A stretch of 64,000 nucleotides of DNA from the NCBI RefSeq assembly GCF_024810105.1, contig NZ_JANUDX010000008.1:124001-188000 (forward strand), written 5' to 3'. The notes beneath the pieces were generated by a model. That model was not told the origin of the DNA and searched no databases. It saw only the letters and a program-made list of their open reading frames with translations. A program made the translations under genes and the position numbers. The DNA is from Stenotrophomonas sp. BIGb0135 (GTDB lineage Bacteria > Pseudomonadota > Gammaproteobacteria > Xanthomonadales > Xanthomonadaceae). Of this stretch, positions 49,256 to 59,313 are shown in pieces; the stretch's first letter is position 1; every line of letters starts with the position of its first letter.

Positions 49256-49975
49256 ATGTCTGCCGCTGCCTTCAACCTGCGTCGTTACGACCGCTCATCG
49301 AGCGTGGACCGGCATGCGTTCGCGCAGTGGGTGGTGCCGGTGCGGGGCGAGCTGGCGTTCGAACTGGAGGGGAGGGGCGCGCGCCTGGATCTGTGGCAGG
49401 GCGCATTCGTGGCGCCGGCGGCCGGACATGCGCAGGCTGCGCTCGATGACGACCGTTTCCTGATCGTCGACTGCCCGGCGGCCCTGTTCGACGATGACAC
49501 GCTGCAGCGGCTGCACCGCCACCCGGTGCTGGCGTTGCCGGTGCAGGTGCGCGCGATGGCGCAGCGGGTCTGCGCGCATCCGGAGCGGCTCGATGCCGAC
49601 GTGGTGGCACGCGAGCTGCCGCTCCTGCTGCAGGCGTTTTCCCTGGCGGGCAGCGGCACGCGGCTGCAGGCGGTATGCGCGCAGATCGAGCGCCACCCCG
49701 GCCAGGCGTGGCCGGTGGAGCGGATCGCTGCGGAAGTGGGGGTCAGTGGCAGCCGGCTGCATGCGTTGTTCCGCCAGGCCTTCGGCATGAGCCCGCTGGC
49801 ATGGCTCAGTGCCTGCCGGCTGCGCTGGGCACGTGGCCGCCTGGCCGAGGGCGACATGCCGATCGCCAGCATCGCCCAGCATGCCGGCTACTCCGAGCAG
49901 AGCGCGCTGACCCGGGCGTTGCGCCGCGAGTGGGGCATGACCCCGGCCGACTATCGCCGTCGTCACCGGCAGTAG
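49256..49975 (+). CDS. AraC-family transcriptional regulator
   Basis: A 239-residue regulator. The N-terminal part (about 5-120) is a cupin-like ligand domain with VVPVRGELAFELEGRG and DLWQGAFVAPAAGH; the C-terminal AraC HTH pair includes VERIAAEVGVSGSRLHALFR and ASIAQHAGYSEQSALTRALR with the MTPADYRRRHR end. The ATG at 49256 is preferred. It is divergent from the GNAT pseudogene and upstream of an EamA transporter on the same strand, which may be its target. Confidence 0.85.
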   Translation: MSAAAFNLRRYDRSSSVDRHAFAQWVVPVRGELAFELEGRGARLDLWQGAFVAPAAGHAQAALDDDRFLIVDCPAALFDDDTLQRLHRHPVLALPVQVRAMAQRVCAHPERLDADVVARELPLLLQAFSLAGSGTRLQAVCAQIERHPGQAWPVERIAAEVGVSGSRLHALFRQAFGMSPLAWLSACRLRWARGRLAEGDMPIASIAQHAGYSEQSALTRALRREWGMTPADYRRRHRQ

Positions 49976-50047
49976 CCTCGGTCAAGATTGGCCGCGCGCG
50001 CCTGCCTACACTGGCAGGCCTTTCCAGACCGCAGCCCGCGCACGCAG

Positions 50048-50995
50048 ATGAATCGATCGATGGGAGTTGGCGTCACCAACGGCATTGCCGCCGGCGCGCT
50101 GTGGGGCGTGGTGTTCCTGGCGCCGGCGATGCTGAGCCAGTTCAATGCGGTGCAGCTGTCGGCCGGGCGTTACCTGGTGTACGGGCTGATCGCAGTGGCA
50201 TTGCTGGCCCCGCGGTGGCGCGAGCTGCGCACGCGGATCGGCATGGCCGAATGGCGTGGGCTGCTGTGGCTCAGCCTGGCCGGCAACCTGGTCTATTTCG
50301 TGCTGCTGGCCAACGCGGTGCAGTGGGCCGGTGGTGCGGCGGCCTCGCTCATCGTCGGCGTGATCCCGGTGGTGGTCACGCTGGCCGGTGTGCGCGAGGC
50401 AGGCGCGGTGCCGCTGCGGCGATTGGCACCGGCGCTGCTGCTGTGCCTGCTCGGGGTGGGGCTGGTGGGCTACGAAGCGCTCCTGGCCGAGCACGCCGCC
50501 GGTTCCACCGGGCGCCGCCTGCTTGGGCTGCTGTGCGCGGTCGGTGCGCTGCTGTCCTGGGCGGTGTACTCCATCGGCAACAGCCGCTGGCTGGCGCGCC
50601 GGCCGGACCTGTCCGGGCACGACTGGTCGTTGCTGACCGGCGTGGCCACCGGCGGCCTGGCGCTGCTGCTGGTGCCCAGTGCATTCCTGGTGTCCGGCCC
50701 ATCGCATCCCGCCACGGACTGGGGCGGGTTCTGGCTGATCAGCGCCGGCGTGGCGGTGGTTGCCTCGGTACTCGGCAACGCGTGCTGGAACCGCGCCAGC
50801 CGCAACCTGCCGTTGACCCTGACGGGCCAGATGATCGTGTTCGAGACCCTGTTCGCGCTGCTGTACGGGTTTGCCTGGCAGCGGCGCTGGCCGAGCACGA
50901 TCGAGGTCGTGGCGATCGTCTGCCTGGTCTCCGGCGTGCTGATGTGCGCGCACGCGCACCGGCCGCCCCGTGCGGTGGCCGAGCACGTCGGCTGA
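50048..50995 (+). CDS. EamA/DMT-family transporter
   Basis: A 315-residue membrane protein of ten helices with the EamA duplication (for example WGVVFLAPAMLSQFNAVQLS near the start and LTLTGQMIVFETLFALLYGF in the second half). Likely an exporter of amino acids or other metabolites; substrate unknown. It lies 72 bp downstream of the AraC regulator, which suggests control by it. The ATG at 50048 is preferred to the upstream extension. Confidence 0.88.
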   Translation: MNRSMGVGVTNGIAAGALWGVVFLAPAMLSQFNAVQLSAGRYLVYGLIAVALLAPRWRELRTRIGMAEWRGLLWLSLAGNLVYFVLLANAVQWAGGAAASLIVGVIPVVVTLAGVREAGAVPLRRLAPALLLCLLGVGLVGYEALLAEHAAGSTGRRLLGLLCAVGALLSWAVYSIGNSRWLARRPDLSGHDWSLLTGVATGGLALLLVPSAFLVSGPSHPATDWGGFWLISAGVAVVASVLGNACWNRASRNLPLTLTGQMIVFETLFALLYGFAWQRRWPSTIEVVAIVCLVSGVLMCAHAHRPPRAVAEHVG

Positions 50996-51099
50996 GCAAA
51001 CGACGGCGAGAGCCCCGCGATGTCTGGATGGTGTCATTCGCAACTTTTTTGCCGACGTTGCAGGCCGATCGCGGCGCGGAATCTTTTGCGCTGCAACAC

Positions 51100-51126
51100 T
51101 TGACAAGCCCCCCGGCGCCGTAGTTT
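51100..51126 (+). promoter_or_regulatory. Candidate promoter of the threonine operon
   Basis: TTGACA at 51100-51105 and TAGTTT at 51121-51126 are separated by 15 bp, short for sigma-70, but placed just ahead of the leader peptide start at 51136. A sequence-based suggestion only. Confidence 0.35.
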
Positions 51127-51135
51127 TCTTGGTCC

Positions 51136-51273
51136 ATGGTCTCCATCGCCGCCACCGCCCCGCTGTCCAACGCCGCCCTTGCGGGCGGTCGGGCCGTGCC
51201 GCGCCAGACCACCGGTACCACCACCATTACCACCGTCACCACTCGCCCGGTGCGGCCCGTCGTCTTCGCGTAA
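51136..51273 (+). CDS. thrL: thr operon leader peptide
   Basis: A 45-codon open frame whose product contains nine threonines within residues 25-36, plus one Ile: RQTTGTTTITTVTTRPVRP. Such Thr/Ile-rich leaders sense threonyl- and isoleucyl-tRNA levels and control the downstream operon by ribosome stalling. It lies 89 bp before thrA. There is no strong Shine-Dalgarno but the ATG is well placed. The following RNA contains mutually exclusive hairpins (see the regulatory entry). Confidence 0.85.
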   Translation: MVSIAATAPLSNAALAGGRAVPRQTTGTTTITTVTTRPVRPVVFA

Positions 51274-51287
51274 TTTCCGAACACAAC

Positions 51288-51357
51288 GGCCCCGCACCCG
51301 GAACAGGTTGCGGGGGAGCACCTTCAGCCTGAGCCGACGCGGGGCCTCGAATCGAGG
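51288..51357 (+). promoter_or_regulatory. thr attenuator: alternative RNA hairpins
   Basis: GGCCCCGC (51288-51295) can pair with GCGGGGCC (51339-51346), or CCCCGCA (51290-51296) can pair with TGCGGGG (51309-51315). A third hairpin, CCTCGA-A-TCGAGG (51345-51357), covers the thrA ribosome binding site GAGG (51354-51357, 5 nt before ATG). There is no U-run, so control may be at translation rather than by termination. Confidence 0.6.
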
Positions 51358-51362
51358 TCCAC

Positions 51363-53870
51363 ATGTCATCCGTCGCCGTCCCCGTTGCTGGTTCCCCCGC
51401 CCCCGTCCTGCGGGCCGCCTCCACCGTCGTGCACAAGTTCGGTGGCACCTCGGTGGCCGATGCCGAGCGTTACCGCCACGTGGCCCAGTTGCTGCTGGCG
51501 CGCGACGACGCCGTGCAGGTCACCGTGGTCTCGGCGATGAAGGGCGTGACCGACGCGCTGATCGGCCTGGCCGGGTTGGCCGCGGACGACGCGCCGCAAT
51601 GGCGCGATGACTGGCACGCGCTGCGCGCTCGCCATCGCGGCGCGGCAGTGGCGCTGCTCGGCGAGCATGCCGGGCCCACCGTGGAATGGCTGGACGCGCG
51701 CTTTGCGCAGCTGGCCGACGTGCTGGGCGCGCTGGCGGTGATCGGCGAGCTGCCGGCCGAGGTGCTGGACCGCGTGCAGGGGCTGGGCGAGGTGTACTCG
51801 GCGCATCTGCTCGGGCACTACCTGCAGGGCCTGGGTGAAGACTGCGCGGTGCTGGATGCGCGTGACGTGCTGGTGGTGGACCGCGGCGAACTGGGCGTGG
51901 ACGTGGACTGGGTGCAGAGTGCGCAACGCCTGGCCACCTGGCGGCAGGCGCATCCGCAGCGGCGGGTGGTGGCCACCGGCTTCGTCGCGCGGGACCGCCG
52001 TGACCGGATCACCACGCTGGGGCGCAACGGCAGCGACTACTCCGGCGCGATCTTCGCGGCGCTGTTCAATGCCGGCGAACTGCATATCTGGACCGACGTG
52101 GACGGGGTGCTCTCGGCCGATCCGCGGGTGGTGCCCGAAGCGGTGCAGCTGGAGGCGCTCAGCTACGACGAGGCCTGCGAGCTGGCCTATTTCGGAGCCA
52201 AGGTGGTGCACCCGCAGACGATGTCGCCGGCCATCGAGCGCGGCCTGCCGATCATCATCCGCAACACCTTCAACCCGGATCACCCGGGCACCCGGATCAC
52301 CGCCGACCGCACGGTGGCCGGCCCGATCAAGGGCCTGACGCTGAGCCCGGACCTGGCCGTGCTGAACCTGGAAGGCACCGGGCTGATCGGCGTGCCCGGC
52401 ACCGCCGAGCGCGTGTTCGCCGCGCTGCGCAACGCGCACGTATCGGTGGTGATGATCTCGCAGGGCTCCTCGGAGCATTCGATCTGCTGCGTGGTGCGGC
52501 AGGCCGAGGCCCTGCGCGCACGCGATGCACTGCTGCAGGCCTTCGCCCACGAGCTGGGCCTGGGCCAGGTGCAGCGCGTGCAGCTCACCGACAACGTCAG
52601 CGTGCTGGCGGCGGTCGGCGATGGCATGGCCGGGCAGCCCGGCGTGGCCGCGCGCCTGTTCGAATCGCTGGGCCGCGCCCAGGTCAATATCCTGGCCATT
52701 GCGCAGGGCTCGTCCGAGCGCAACATCTCGGTGGCGGTGGACAGCCGCCACGCGACCAAGGCCCTGCGCGCGGCGCATGCCGGGTTCTGGCTGTCGCCGC
52801 AGACGTTCTCGGTGGGCGTGATCGGGCCGGGCAACGTGGGCGCGGCGCTGCTGGACCAGTTGCAGGCCGCGCAGGCGCACCTGCTTGGGCGTGCCAAGGT
52901 GGACCTGCGGCTGCGCGCGGTGGCCTCGCGCAGCCGCATGCTGCTCGACCAGCGCGGCGTGCACGGCGACTGGCGTGCCGCACTGGCCGGGCCGTCGCAG
53001 CCGACCGACCTGGAGGCCTTCACCGCGCACCTGCTGTCCGCGCACCTGCCGCACGCGCTGATCATCGACTGCAGCGGCAGCGCCGATGTGGCCGATCGCT
53101 ATGCCGGCTGGCTGGCCGCTGGCATCCACGTGGTGACCCCGAACAAGCAGGCCGGTGCCGGGCCGCTGCCGCGCTACACCGCGATCCGCGAGGCGGCCGC
53201 CGCCAGCGGTGCGCGCTTCCGCTACGAGGCCACGGTGGGCGCCGGGTTGCCGGTGATCACCACGCTGCGCGACCTGGTCGACACCGGTGACGAAGTGCTG
53301 GCCATCGATGGCATCTTCTCCGGCACGCTGGCCTGGCTGTTCAACATGTACGACGGCCAGGTGCCGTTCTCGCAGCTGGTGGCGCAGGCACGTGGCATGG
53401 GCTACACCGAGCCGGACCCGCGCGACGACCTGTCCGGAGTGGACGTGGCGCGCAAGCTCGTGATCCTGGCGCGCGAAGCCGGACGCGAGCTGAGCCTGGA
53501 GCACGTGCAGGTGGAAAGCCTGGTGCCCGAGGTGCTGCGCCAGGCCAGCGTCGAGGATTTCATGGGCGGGCTGGATGCCGTCGACGCGGTGTTCGCCGAG
53601 CGCCTGGCCCAGGCCCGCGCGCGTGGCGCGGTGCTGCGCTACGTGGCGCGGTTGTCGGATGCGGGCGCGCAGGTGGGGCTGGTCGAGCTGCCGGCCACGC
53701 ATGCCTTCGCCAACCTGCGCCTGACCGATAACGTGGTGCAGTTCACCACGCGTCGTTACTGCGAGAACCCGCTGGTGGTGCAGGGCCCGGGCGCCGGCCC
53801 GGAGGTCACCGCCGCCGGCGTGTTCGCCGATGTGCTGCGGGTGGCGGTGGGCGAGGGGGCGCGCCTGTGA
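51363..53870 (+). CDS. thrA: Bifunctional aspartokinase / homoserine dehydrogenase I
   Basis: An 835-residue fusion that makes aspartyl-phosphate and then reduces aspartate semialdehyde to homoserine, at the start and middle of the threonine branch. Aspartokinase is N-terminal ([14 protein letters not shown] at about 24-37, then FTGFVARD-like and [11 protein letters not shown]). Paired ACT domains follow near residues 330-470, then homoserine dehydrogenase with the [13 protein letters not shown]ossmann loop and the catalytic Asp/Lys region [13 protein letters not shown] lies five nt before the start and is covered by the leader hairpin. Confidence 0.96.
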   Translation: MSSVAVPVAGSPAPVLRAASTVVHKFGGTSVADAERYRHVAQLLLARDDAVQVTVVSAMKGVTDALIGLAGLAADDAPQWRDDWHALRARHRGAAVALLGEHAGPTVEWLDARFAQLADVLGALAVIGELPAEVLDRVQGLGEVYSAHLLGHYLQGLGEDCAVLDARDVLVVDRGELGVDVDWVQSAQRLATWRQAHPQRRVVATGFVARDRRDRITTLGRNGSDYSGAIFAALFNAGELHIWTDVDGVLSADPRVVPEAVQLEALSYDEACELAYFGAKVVHPQTMSPAIERGLPIIIRNTFNPDHPGTRITADRTVAGPIKGLTLSPDLAVLNLEGTGLIGVPGTAERVFAALRNAHVSVVMISQGSSEHSICCVVRQAEALRARDALLQAFAHELGLGQVQRVQLTDNVSVLAAVGDGMAGQPGVAARLFESLGRAQVNILAIAQGSSERNISVAVDSRHATKALRAAHAGFWLSPQTFSVGVIGPGNVGAALLDQLQAAQAHLLGRAKVDLRLRAVASRSRMLLDQRGVHGDWRAALAGPSQPTDLEAFTAHLLSAHLPHALIIDCSGSADVADRYAGWLAAGIHVVTPNKQAGAGPLPRYTAIREAAAASGARFRYEATVGAGLPVITTLRDLVDTGDEVLAIDGIFSGTLAWLFNMYDGQVPFSQLVAQARGMGYTEPDPRDDLSGVDVARKLVILAREAGRELSLEHVQVESLVPEVLRQASVEDFMGGLDAVDAVFAERLAQARARGAVLRYVARLSDAGAQVGLVELPATHAFANLRLTDNVVQFTTRRYCENPLVVQGPGAGPEVTAAGVFADVLRVAVGEGARL

Positions 53871-54799
53871 TGGCCGTGGCATCGGCGGTGGCGCGCGCGT
53901 TCTCGCCTGCATCGGTAGGCAATGCGGCGGTGGGCTTCGACATCCTCGGGCATGCGATCGCCGGCGTCGGCGACACCGTCAGCGTGCGTCGCATCGACGC
54001 GCCTGAGGTGCGCATCGCCGCGATCCGTGGCACGCCGTTCGCGCTGCCGCTGCAGGCCCCGGACAACACCGCCGGGGCGGCACTGATCGCGCTGCGGGAC
54101 GCACTGGCGCTGCCGTTCGGCTTCGAGATCGAGATCGACAAGGGCATCGCGCTGGGCTCGGGGATGGGCGGCTCGGCCGCTTCCTGCGTGGCCGCGCTGG
54201 TGGCCGCCAATGCACTGCTGGACACGCCGTTGCCGCGCGCGGGGCTGTACCCGTTCGCGCTGGCCGGCGAGGCCGTGGCCAGCGGCGGCCGGCATGGCGA
54301 CAACCTGGGGCCGATGCTGCTGGGCGGGTTGGTGCTGAGCACCGCCGAGCGACTGGTGCCGGTGCCGGTGCCCGACGCCTGGCACAGCCTGCTGGTGCAT
54401 CCGGAGGCGGTGCTGGAAACGCGCCGGGCACGCGCCGCGTTGCAGGGCCACTACGCGCTGGGGGAGTTCGTGCAGCAGAGCGCCAACCTGGCGCTGGTGT
54501 TGTGTGGCTGCTTCAACGCCGACGCATCGCTGGTCCGTGCCGGCCTGCGTGACGTGCTGGTGGAGCCGCGCCGGGCGGGCCTGATTGCCGGCTTTGCCGC
54601 CGCACGCGATGCCGCGCTGGCGGGCGGCGCGATGGGCGCCAGCATCTCCGGTGCCGGCCCCAGTGTGTTCGCCTGGTTCGAACAGCGCGCGCAGGCCGAG
54701 GCTGCGCAGGCGGCGGTGCAACGCGCGTTTGCCGAGGCCGGCTTCGACAGCCAGGGCTGGGTGTCGCCCTTGAACGCGCCCGGTGCGCAGTTGCTGTGA
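53870..54799 (+). CDS. thrB: Homoserine kinase
   Basis: ThrB phosphorylates homoserine with ATP. The 309-residue GHMP kinase shows the signature loop [19 protein letters not shown] (about residues 83-101) and the C-terminal [15 protein letters not shown]. The ATG at 53870 overlaps the thrA stop by one base (TGATG); an alternative GTG start at 53867 would overlap by 4. Tight coupling fits equal dosage with thrA. Confidence 0.96.
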   Translation: MAVASAVARAFSPASVGNAAVGFDILGHAIAGVGDTVSVRRIDAPEVRIAAIRGTPFALPLQAPDNTAGAALIALRDALALPFGFEIEIDKGIALGSGMGGSAASCVAALVAANALLDTPLPRAGLYPFALAGEAVASGGRHGDNLGPMLLGGLVLSTAERLVPVPVPDAWHSLLVHPEAVLETRRARAALQGHYALGEFVQQSANLALVLCGCFNADASLVRAGLRDVLVEPRRAGLIAGFAAARDAALAGGAMGASISGAGPSVFAWFEQRAQAEAAQAAVQRAFAEAGFDSQGWVSPLNAPGAQLL

Positions 54800-54831
54800 T
54801 TCCCGATGTCCCTCTTCCCGCAGGATCTCCG

Positions 54832-56127
54832 ATGAATTTTGTTTCCACCCGCCACGCCGCCCCGTCCGCAACGCTCAGCCAGGCCATCGCAGCGGGCCTG
54901 GCCCCCGATGGCGGGCTCTACGTACCCGCGCAACGCCCGCCGCCGCATGCCTGGCAGGCGCAGGGTTCGCTGGCCCAGGATGCCGCCGCGGTGCTGGCGC
55001 CGTTCTTCGACGGCGATGCGCTGGCACCGCAGCTGGCCGCGCTGTGCGAGCAGGCCTTCGACTTCCCTGCGCCACTGCATGCGTTGAGCACGCCCGGTGA
55101 CCACGTACTGGAGCTGTTCCATGGCCCCACCGCGGCCTTCAAGGATTTCGGTGCACGCTTCCTGGCCGCCAGCCTTGCCCGGTTGCAGCAAGGCCAGGTG
55201 CGCGAGCTCACGATCGTGGTCGCCACCTCCGGCGATACCGGTGCGGCGGTGGCCGCCGCCTTCCATCGCCAGCCCGGCATCCGGGTGGTGGTGCTGTACC
55301 CGGACGGGCGCGTGTCGCCGCGCCAGGCGCACCAGTTGGGGTGCTTCGGCGACAACATCCAGGCCCTGCGCGTGGCCGGCTCGTTCGACGATTGCCAGGC
55401 GATGGTCAAGCAGGCGCTGGGCGACCGCGAGCTGCAGGCACGGGTGCCGCTGAGTTCCGCCAACAGCATCAGCCTGGGGCGCTGGCTGCCGCAGATGAGC
55501 TATTACGCGCACGCTGCGCTCAGCCACCAGGCCGCCACGGGCAACGTGCTCAACCTGGTGGTGCCGACCGGCAACCTGGGCAACGCGATGGCCGCGGTGC
55601 TGGCGCGGGCGATGGGCCTGCCGCTGGGTCGCATCGCACTGGCCACCAACGCCAACGATGTCTTGCCGCGCTTCTTCCACGGCGGCGATTACCAACCGGT
55701 CGCCAGCGTGGCCACCCTGGCCAACGCCATGGACGTGGGCGCACCGAGCAACTTCGAACGCCTGCGCTGGCTGTACGCCGCCGACGACGCGGCGCTGCGC
55801 GCGGCCTTCCGGGTGGAGGCGGTGGACGATGCGGCGATCCGCGAGGTGATCACCCGGCGGCATGCGCAGGCAGGCGAGGTGTTCTGCCCGCATACCGCGA
55901 CCGCCGTTGCGCTGCTGGAGACGATGCGGGCCGAAGGCGTGCAGGGCGACTGGGCGGTGGCGGCCACCGCGCATCCGGCCAAGTTTGATTCGGTGGTGGA
56001 GCCGTTGATCGGGCGTTCGCTGGCGGTGCCGGCTGCGCTGGCCGAGTTGCTGCAGCGGCCGGCGCATGCCGAGCCGTGCGCGCCGGCGTATGCGGCGCTG
56101 CGCGCGGTGCTGCTGCAGGGGCGGTAG
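54832..56127 (+). CDS. thrC: Threonine synthase
   Basis: ThrC converts O-phosphohomoserine to threonine with PLP. The 431-residue protein contains HGPTAAFKDFGARFLAASL with the PLP lysine near residue 104, VVATSGDTGAAVAAAFH phosphate binding, and VVPTGNLGNAMAAVLARAMG. The ATG at 54832 with a CAGGA site upstream gives the usual start. It ends the leader-thrA-thrB-thrC operon; the next gene is convergent. Confidence 0.96.
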   Translation: MNFVSTRHAAPSATLSQAIAAGLAPDGGLYVPAQRPPPHAWQAQGSLAQDAAAVLAPFFDGDALAPQLAALCEQAFDFPAPLHALSTPGDHVLELFHGPTAAFKDFGARFLAASLARLQQGQVRELTIVVATSGDTGAAVAAAFHRQPGIRVVVLYPDGRVSPRQAHQLGCFGDNIQALRVAGSFDDCQAMVKQALGDRELQARVPLSSANSISLGRWLPQMSYYAHAALSHQAATGNVLNLVVPTGNLGNAMAAVLARAMGLPLGRIALATNANDVLPRFFHGGDYQPVASVATLANAMDVGAPSNFERLRWLYAADDAALRAAFRVEAVDDAAIREVITRRHAQAGEVFCPHTATAVALLETMRAEGVQGDWAVAATAHPAKFDSVVEPLIGRSLAVPAALAELLQRPAHAEPCAPAYAALRAVLLQGR

Positions 56128-56185
56128 GGCTGCGCGATGTGAGGGCGAGCCGCCGGCCAGCCCGGCGCACCCGATGCGCGGCGGC

Positions 56186-56941
56186 TTATTCGTCGCCGGA
56201 GAGCGTGTGCAGGCCGGCTTCGTCCAGGATCTCGACGGTGTTCAGGTGGGGCAGGGCGATCAGGCCCTGCTGGCGCAGCTTGGTGAAGGTGCGGCTCACC
56301 GTTTCCATGGTCAGGCCGAGGTGGTCGGCGATGTCGCCACGGCCCATCGGCAGGGTCACGCGCAGGCCGTCGGCACCGAGCCGGGCTTCGCGCGCGGCCA
56401 GCCGCAGCAGGAAATCGGCCAGCTTTTCGGCCGGCTGCAGGCGCGCCAGTGACAAGGCCGCATCCTGCGCGTCATCCAGCGCCTGGCAGGCACGCTGCAG
56501 CAGCTTGCGCTCCAGGTGCGGGTAGCGTTGGCGCAGGTCTTTCATCTGCGGCAGGGTGACGCGGCAGACGCGGCTGTCGGCGATCGCTTCGATGTCGTAG
56601 CGGTGGTTGTCGCTGCCGGTCAGGCCAAGATAGTCGCCGGGCAGCACGAAGCCGCTGATCTGGCGGCGGCCATCGGCCAGGGTGCGGACCAGGCGCAGCG
56701 CGCCAGCCGTCAAGGTATAGACATGTTGGCGCGGCTCGCCGCTGCGGGCCAGGGTGGCGCCCAGTGGCAGGGCCTGCGATACGGTTACCCGTTCCAGTGC
56801 CTGCACCTCGTCCGGGGAGAGCGCCGAGCACACCGCGAGGTGGCGCACCGAGCAGTGCAGGCAGTCGCGCAGCGTCGAGCAGCCCGGGCTGGCAGGGTCT
56901 TCAACGGCGGAAAGGGCGGTACCGGAGTGGGGCCGGGTCAT
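56186..56941 (-). CDS. FNR/Anr-type Crp-family regulator
   Basis: A 251-residue Crp/Fnr protein. The N-terminal cysteines at 21, 27, 30 and 38 (CSTLRDCLHC...C) plus an internal Cys near residue 126 (SRVCRV) fit an oxygen-sensing [4Fe-4S] cluster as in FNR/ANR. The cyclic-nucleotide-type beta fold follows, and the HTH has ETVSRTFTKLRQQGLI, with the FNR-type E--SR recognition. It probably turns on anaerobic or low-oxygen genes. Stands alone, convergent with thrC. Confidence 0.88.
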   Translation of the reverse strand: MTRPHSGTALSAVEDPASPGCSTLRDCLHCSVRHLAVCSALSPDEVQALERVTVSQALPLGATLARSGEPRQHVYTLTAGALRLVRTLADGRRQISGFVLPGDYLGLTGSDNHRYDIEAIADSRVCRVTLPQMKDLRQRYPHLERKLLQRACQALDDAQDAALSLARLQPAEKLADFLLRLAAREARLGADGLRVTLPMGRGDIADHLGLTMETVSRTFTKLRQQGLIALPHLNTVEILDEAGLHTLSGDE

Positions 56942-57082
56942 GTCGAACCAGGGAGCGGGGCCTGCTCATGATACTTCATGCGGCCGTTCACCCGGGCCGT
57001 GGCGCCGGCCTGCGGTCGCGCCGCCCGGCTGCGGCTAGAATATGCCGCTAGCTCATCCCCCCGATTCGCAGGAGTCCCGCAA

Positions 57083-58480
57083 GTGATCAAGCCCCGTACG
57101 CCGCCCGGCATCATGGAATTGCTGCCGCGCGAGCAGATCGCGTTCCAGCGCATGCTGGACGTCATCCGCCGCAATTACGAGCGGTTCGGGTTCCTGCCGG
57201 TGGAAACCCCGGTGTTCGAGCTGTCCGACGTGCTGCTGACCAAGTCCGGCGGCGAGACCGAGCGCCAGGTGTATTTCGTGCAGTCCACCGGCGCGCTGGC
57301 CAATGCCGCCGAAGCCGGCGACAAGACGCTGCCCGAGCTGGCCCTGCGCTTCGACCTGACCGTGCCGCTGGCCCGTTACGTGGCCGAACACGAACATGAC
57401 CTGACGTTCCCGTTCCGCCGTTACCAGATGCAGCGCGTGTACCGCGGCGAGCGTGCCCAGCGCGGCCGCTTCCGCGAGTTCTACCAGTGCGACATCGACG
57501 TGATCGGCAAGGACAGCCTGAGCACGCGGTACGACGCCGAGGTCCTGGCGGTCATCCACGCGGTGTTCGCCGAACTGCGCATCGGCGATTTTTCGGTGCA
57601 GTTGAACAACCGCAAGCTGCTGCGCGGCTTCTTCGAAAGCCTGGGCGTGGCCGACGGCGAGCGCCAGCTGGCGGTGCTGCGTGAAGTGGACAAGCTGGAC
57701 AAGCGCGGCGCCGATTACGTGCGCGAGACGCTGGTGGGCGAGGGCTTTGATATTCCGGCCGAGCAGGTCGAGCGCATCCTGGCCTTCGTCGCGGTGCGTT
57801 CCAGCAGCCACGCCGACGCGCTGGCGCAGCTGGACGCGCTGCTGGCCGACCCGGCCGCCAGCGACACGCTGAAGCTGGGCGTGGCCGAGTTGCGCGAAGT
57901 GCTGGAACTGGTCAAGGCGCTGGGCGTGCCGGAGACCGCGTACTGCCTGAACTTCTCCATTGCCCGCGGCCTGGATTACTACACCGGCACGGTCTACGAG
58001 ACCACGTTGACCGACCACCCGCAGATCGGCTCGATCTGCTCGGGCGGCCGTTACGAAGACCTGGCCAGCCATTACAGCAAGTCCAAGCTGCCGGGCGTGG
58101 GTATCTCCATCGGCCTGACCCGCCTGTTCTGGCAGCTGCGCGAGGCTGGCCTGATCGCCGGCATCGAAGACAGCAGCGTGCACGCGCTGGTCGCGCTGAT
58201 GGACGACGCCAGCCTGCCGCAGTCGCTGGATATCGCCCGTCGCCTGCGCGTGGGTGGCATCAACGCCGAAGTGCAGATGGAGCCGAAGAAGATCGGCAAG
58301 CAGTTCCAGTACGCGGCGAAGGCGGGCATCCGCTTCGTGGTGTTGGCCGGTGAAGACGAGCTGGCGCGCGGCGTGGTGGCGGTGAAGGACCTGCTGCGCG
58401 AGCAGCAGTTCGAGGTCTCCCGCGAGGAGCTGGCCAGCACCCTGCAGGTGGAACTGGAGCAGGCCAAGGTCATGCCGTGA
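57083..58480 (+). CDS. hisS: Histidyl-tRNA synthetase
   Basis: HisRS charges tRNA-His. The 465-residue class II enzyme has motif 1 near [15 protein letters not shown], motif 2 [20 protein letters not shown] region with the catalytic Arg, HisA-type [18 protein letters not shown] and motif 3 [16 protein letters not shown] start at 57083 with an AGGAG ribosome binding site is used; the open frame extends further upstream, but without similarity. The next small gene overlaps its stop. Confidence 0.96.
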   Translation: MIKPRTPPGIMELLPREQIAFQRMLDVIRRNYERFGFLPVETPVFELSDVLLTKSGGETERQVYFVQSTGALANAAEAGDKTLPELALRFDLTVPLARYVAEHEHDLTFPFRRYQMQRVYRGERAQRGRFREFYQCDIDVIGKDSLSTRYDAEVLAVIHAVFAELRIGDFSVQLNNRKLLRGFFESLGVADGERQLAVLREVDKLDKRGADYVRETLVGEGFDIPAEQVERILAFVAVRSSSHADALAQLDALLADPAASDTLKLGVAELREVLELVKALGVPETAYCLNFSIARGLDYYTGTVYETTLTDHPQIGSICSGGRYEDLASHYSKSKLPGVGISIGLTRLFWQLREAGLIAGIEDSSVHALVALMDDASLPQSLDIARRLRVGGINAEVQMEPKKIGKQFQYAAKAGIRFVVLAGEDELARGVVAVKDLLREQQFEVSREELASTLQVELEQAKVMP

Positions 58481-58776
58481 AGCCGGTAGCGGCAGGGGCA
58501 CTGTTGCTGCTCCTGCTCTGCGCCTGCCGGAGCGATCCGTCGCTGCACAGCGATCGGATCGGTCCGGGGCAGTACCGGTTGGTGGTCGATCGCTGTCACG
58601 TGATCGACCCGAAGCAGCTTGAGCAGGACCTGCGCACATTGGCCGGCACGCTGTGTCCAGACGGGGCAGGGGCGCTGGACGCCCTGCAGCCGATCCCGAG
58701 CCGCCAGGGCGGCCTGTTGGGCGAGTGCCTGCGCGGCGGGGCCATGCGCGCCGAGGTGCGTTGCACGGTGCGATAG
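58477..58776 (+). CDS. Small putative lipoprotein
   Basis: A 99-residue protein with GTG start overlapping the hisS stop (GTGA). Its N-terminus [11 protein letters not shown] is a lipoprotein signal with the acylated cysteine near residue 17. The mature domain contains four further cysteines (RCHVID, TLCPDG, GECLRG, VRCTVR), so a disulfide-stabilised periplasmic or outer-membrane protein is likely. Unknown function. Confidence 0.65.
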   Translation: MKPVAAGALLLLLLCACRSDPSLHSDRIGPGQYRLVVDRCHVIDPKQLEQDLRTLAGTLCPDGAGALDALQPIPSRQGGLLGECLRGGAMRAEVRCTVR

Positions 58777-58828
58777 CGGCGTCTGTTGGTTGGCTGGCGC
58801 CCGTCCGTTGCCTTCCGTCTTCCGCTGT

Positions 58829-58850
58829 GCAGCCGACCATGGGTCGGCTC
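58829..58850. repeat. Partial SMAG-type REP unit
   Basis: GCAGCCGACCATGGGTCGGCTC is an inverse REP palindrome that lacks the usual terminal TAC of the GTAG end (CAG follows instead). It sits just before a terminator and the his regulator. Confidence 0.65.
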
Positions 58851-58858
58851 CAGCCCCG

Positions 58859-58883
58859 ACGCCCGCTACCGCGGGCGTTTTTC
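58859..58883 (+). terminator. Rho-independent terminator
   Basis: ACGCCCGC-TACC-GCGGGCGT forms an 8-bp perfect stem followed by TTTTTCG. It ends the hisS-lipoprotein transcript before the his operon promoter. Confidence 0.9.
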
Positions 58884-58926
58884 GTTTTCAGCGGCTGAAC
58901 GGGTCCCTTGTGGACCCTGGGGCGGT

Positions 58927-58975
58927 TTGACCCAAGACCGTCGTTTGCGCTAATGTAATAGCACGCTATTACATT
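58927..58975 (+). promoter_or_regulatory. Promoter/operator of the his operon
   Basis: A likely promoter has TTGACC at 58927-58932 and TAATGT at 58951-58956 (18-bp spacer). Overlapping it is a 24-bp inverted repeat, AATGTAATAGC-AC-GCTATTACATT (58952-58975), 6 bp before the start of the TrpR-like regulator gene. This is the natural autoregulatory site of that repressor; TrpR-family control of his operons has been predicted in Xanthomonadales. Confidence 0.8.
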
Positions 58976-58981
58976 GATACG

Positions 58982-59302
58982 ATGAAACTACGCCCCGCCC
59001 CCCGTGAAAAAGACGCCCAGGCCGATCTGGCCTCGCTGGCGCGTGCCTTTGCTGCCGTCACCGATCCCGAGGCGGTGACCGCGTTTCTGCGCGACCTGTG
59101 CACGCCGGCCGAGCTGGAGGCGCTGTCCGACCGCTGGAAGGTCGTGCCGCTGCTGCAGCAAGGGGTGCCGTATCGCGAGATCCATGAGTTGACCGGGGTC
59201 AGCGTGACCACCACCGGGCGCGTGGCGCGCTCGCTGGACCACGGCCACGGCGGCTATGCCGCTGCCATCGCCGCCACGCCGACCTCCCCCGAATCCGAGT
59301 AG
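58982..59302 (+). CDS. TrpR-like YerC/YecD-family regulator of histidine synthesis
   Basis: A 106-residue repressor of the TrpR superfamily, with [19 protein letters not shown] and the [23 protein letters not shown], the fold of YerC/YecD proteins. The perfect 24-bp palindrome overlaps its promoter and it is followed 11 bp later by hisG, so it most likely represses its own gene and the his operon, perhaps with histidine as corepressor. The symbol hisR is not used, as it denotes a tRNA gene in other species. Confidence 0.88.
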   Translation: MKLRPAPREKDAQADLASLARAFAAVTDPEAVTAFLRDLCTPAELEALSDRWKVVPLLQQGVPYREIHELTGVSVTTTGRVARSLDHGHGGYAAAIAATPTSPESE

Positions 59303-59313
59303 AGACCTCCCCC

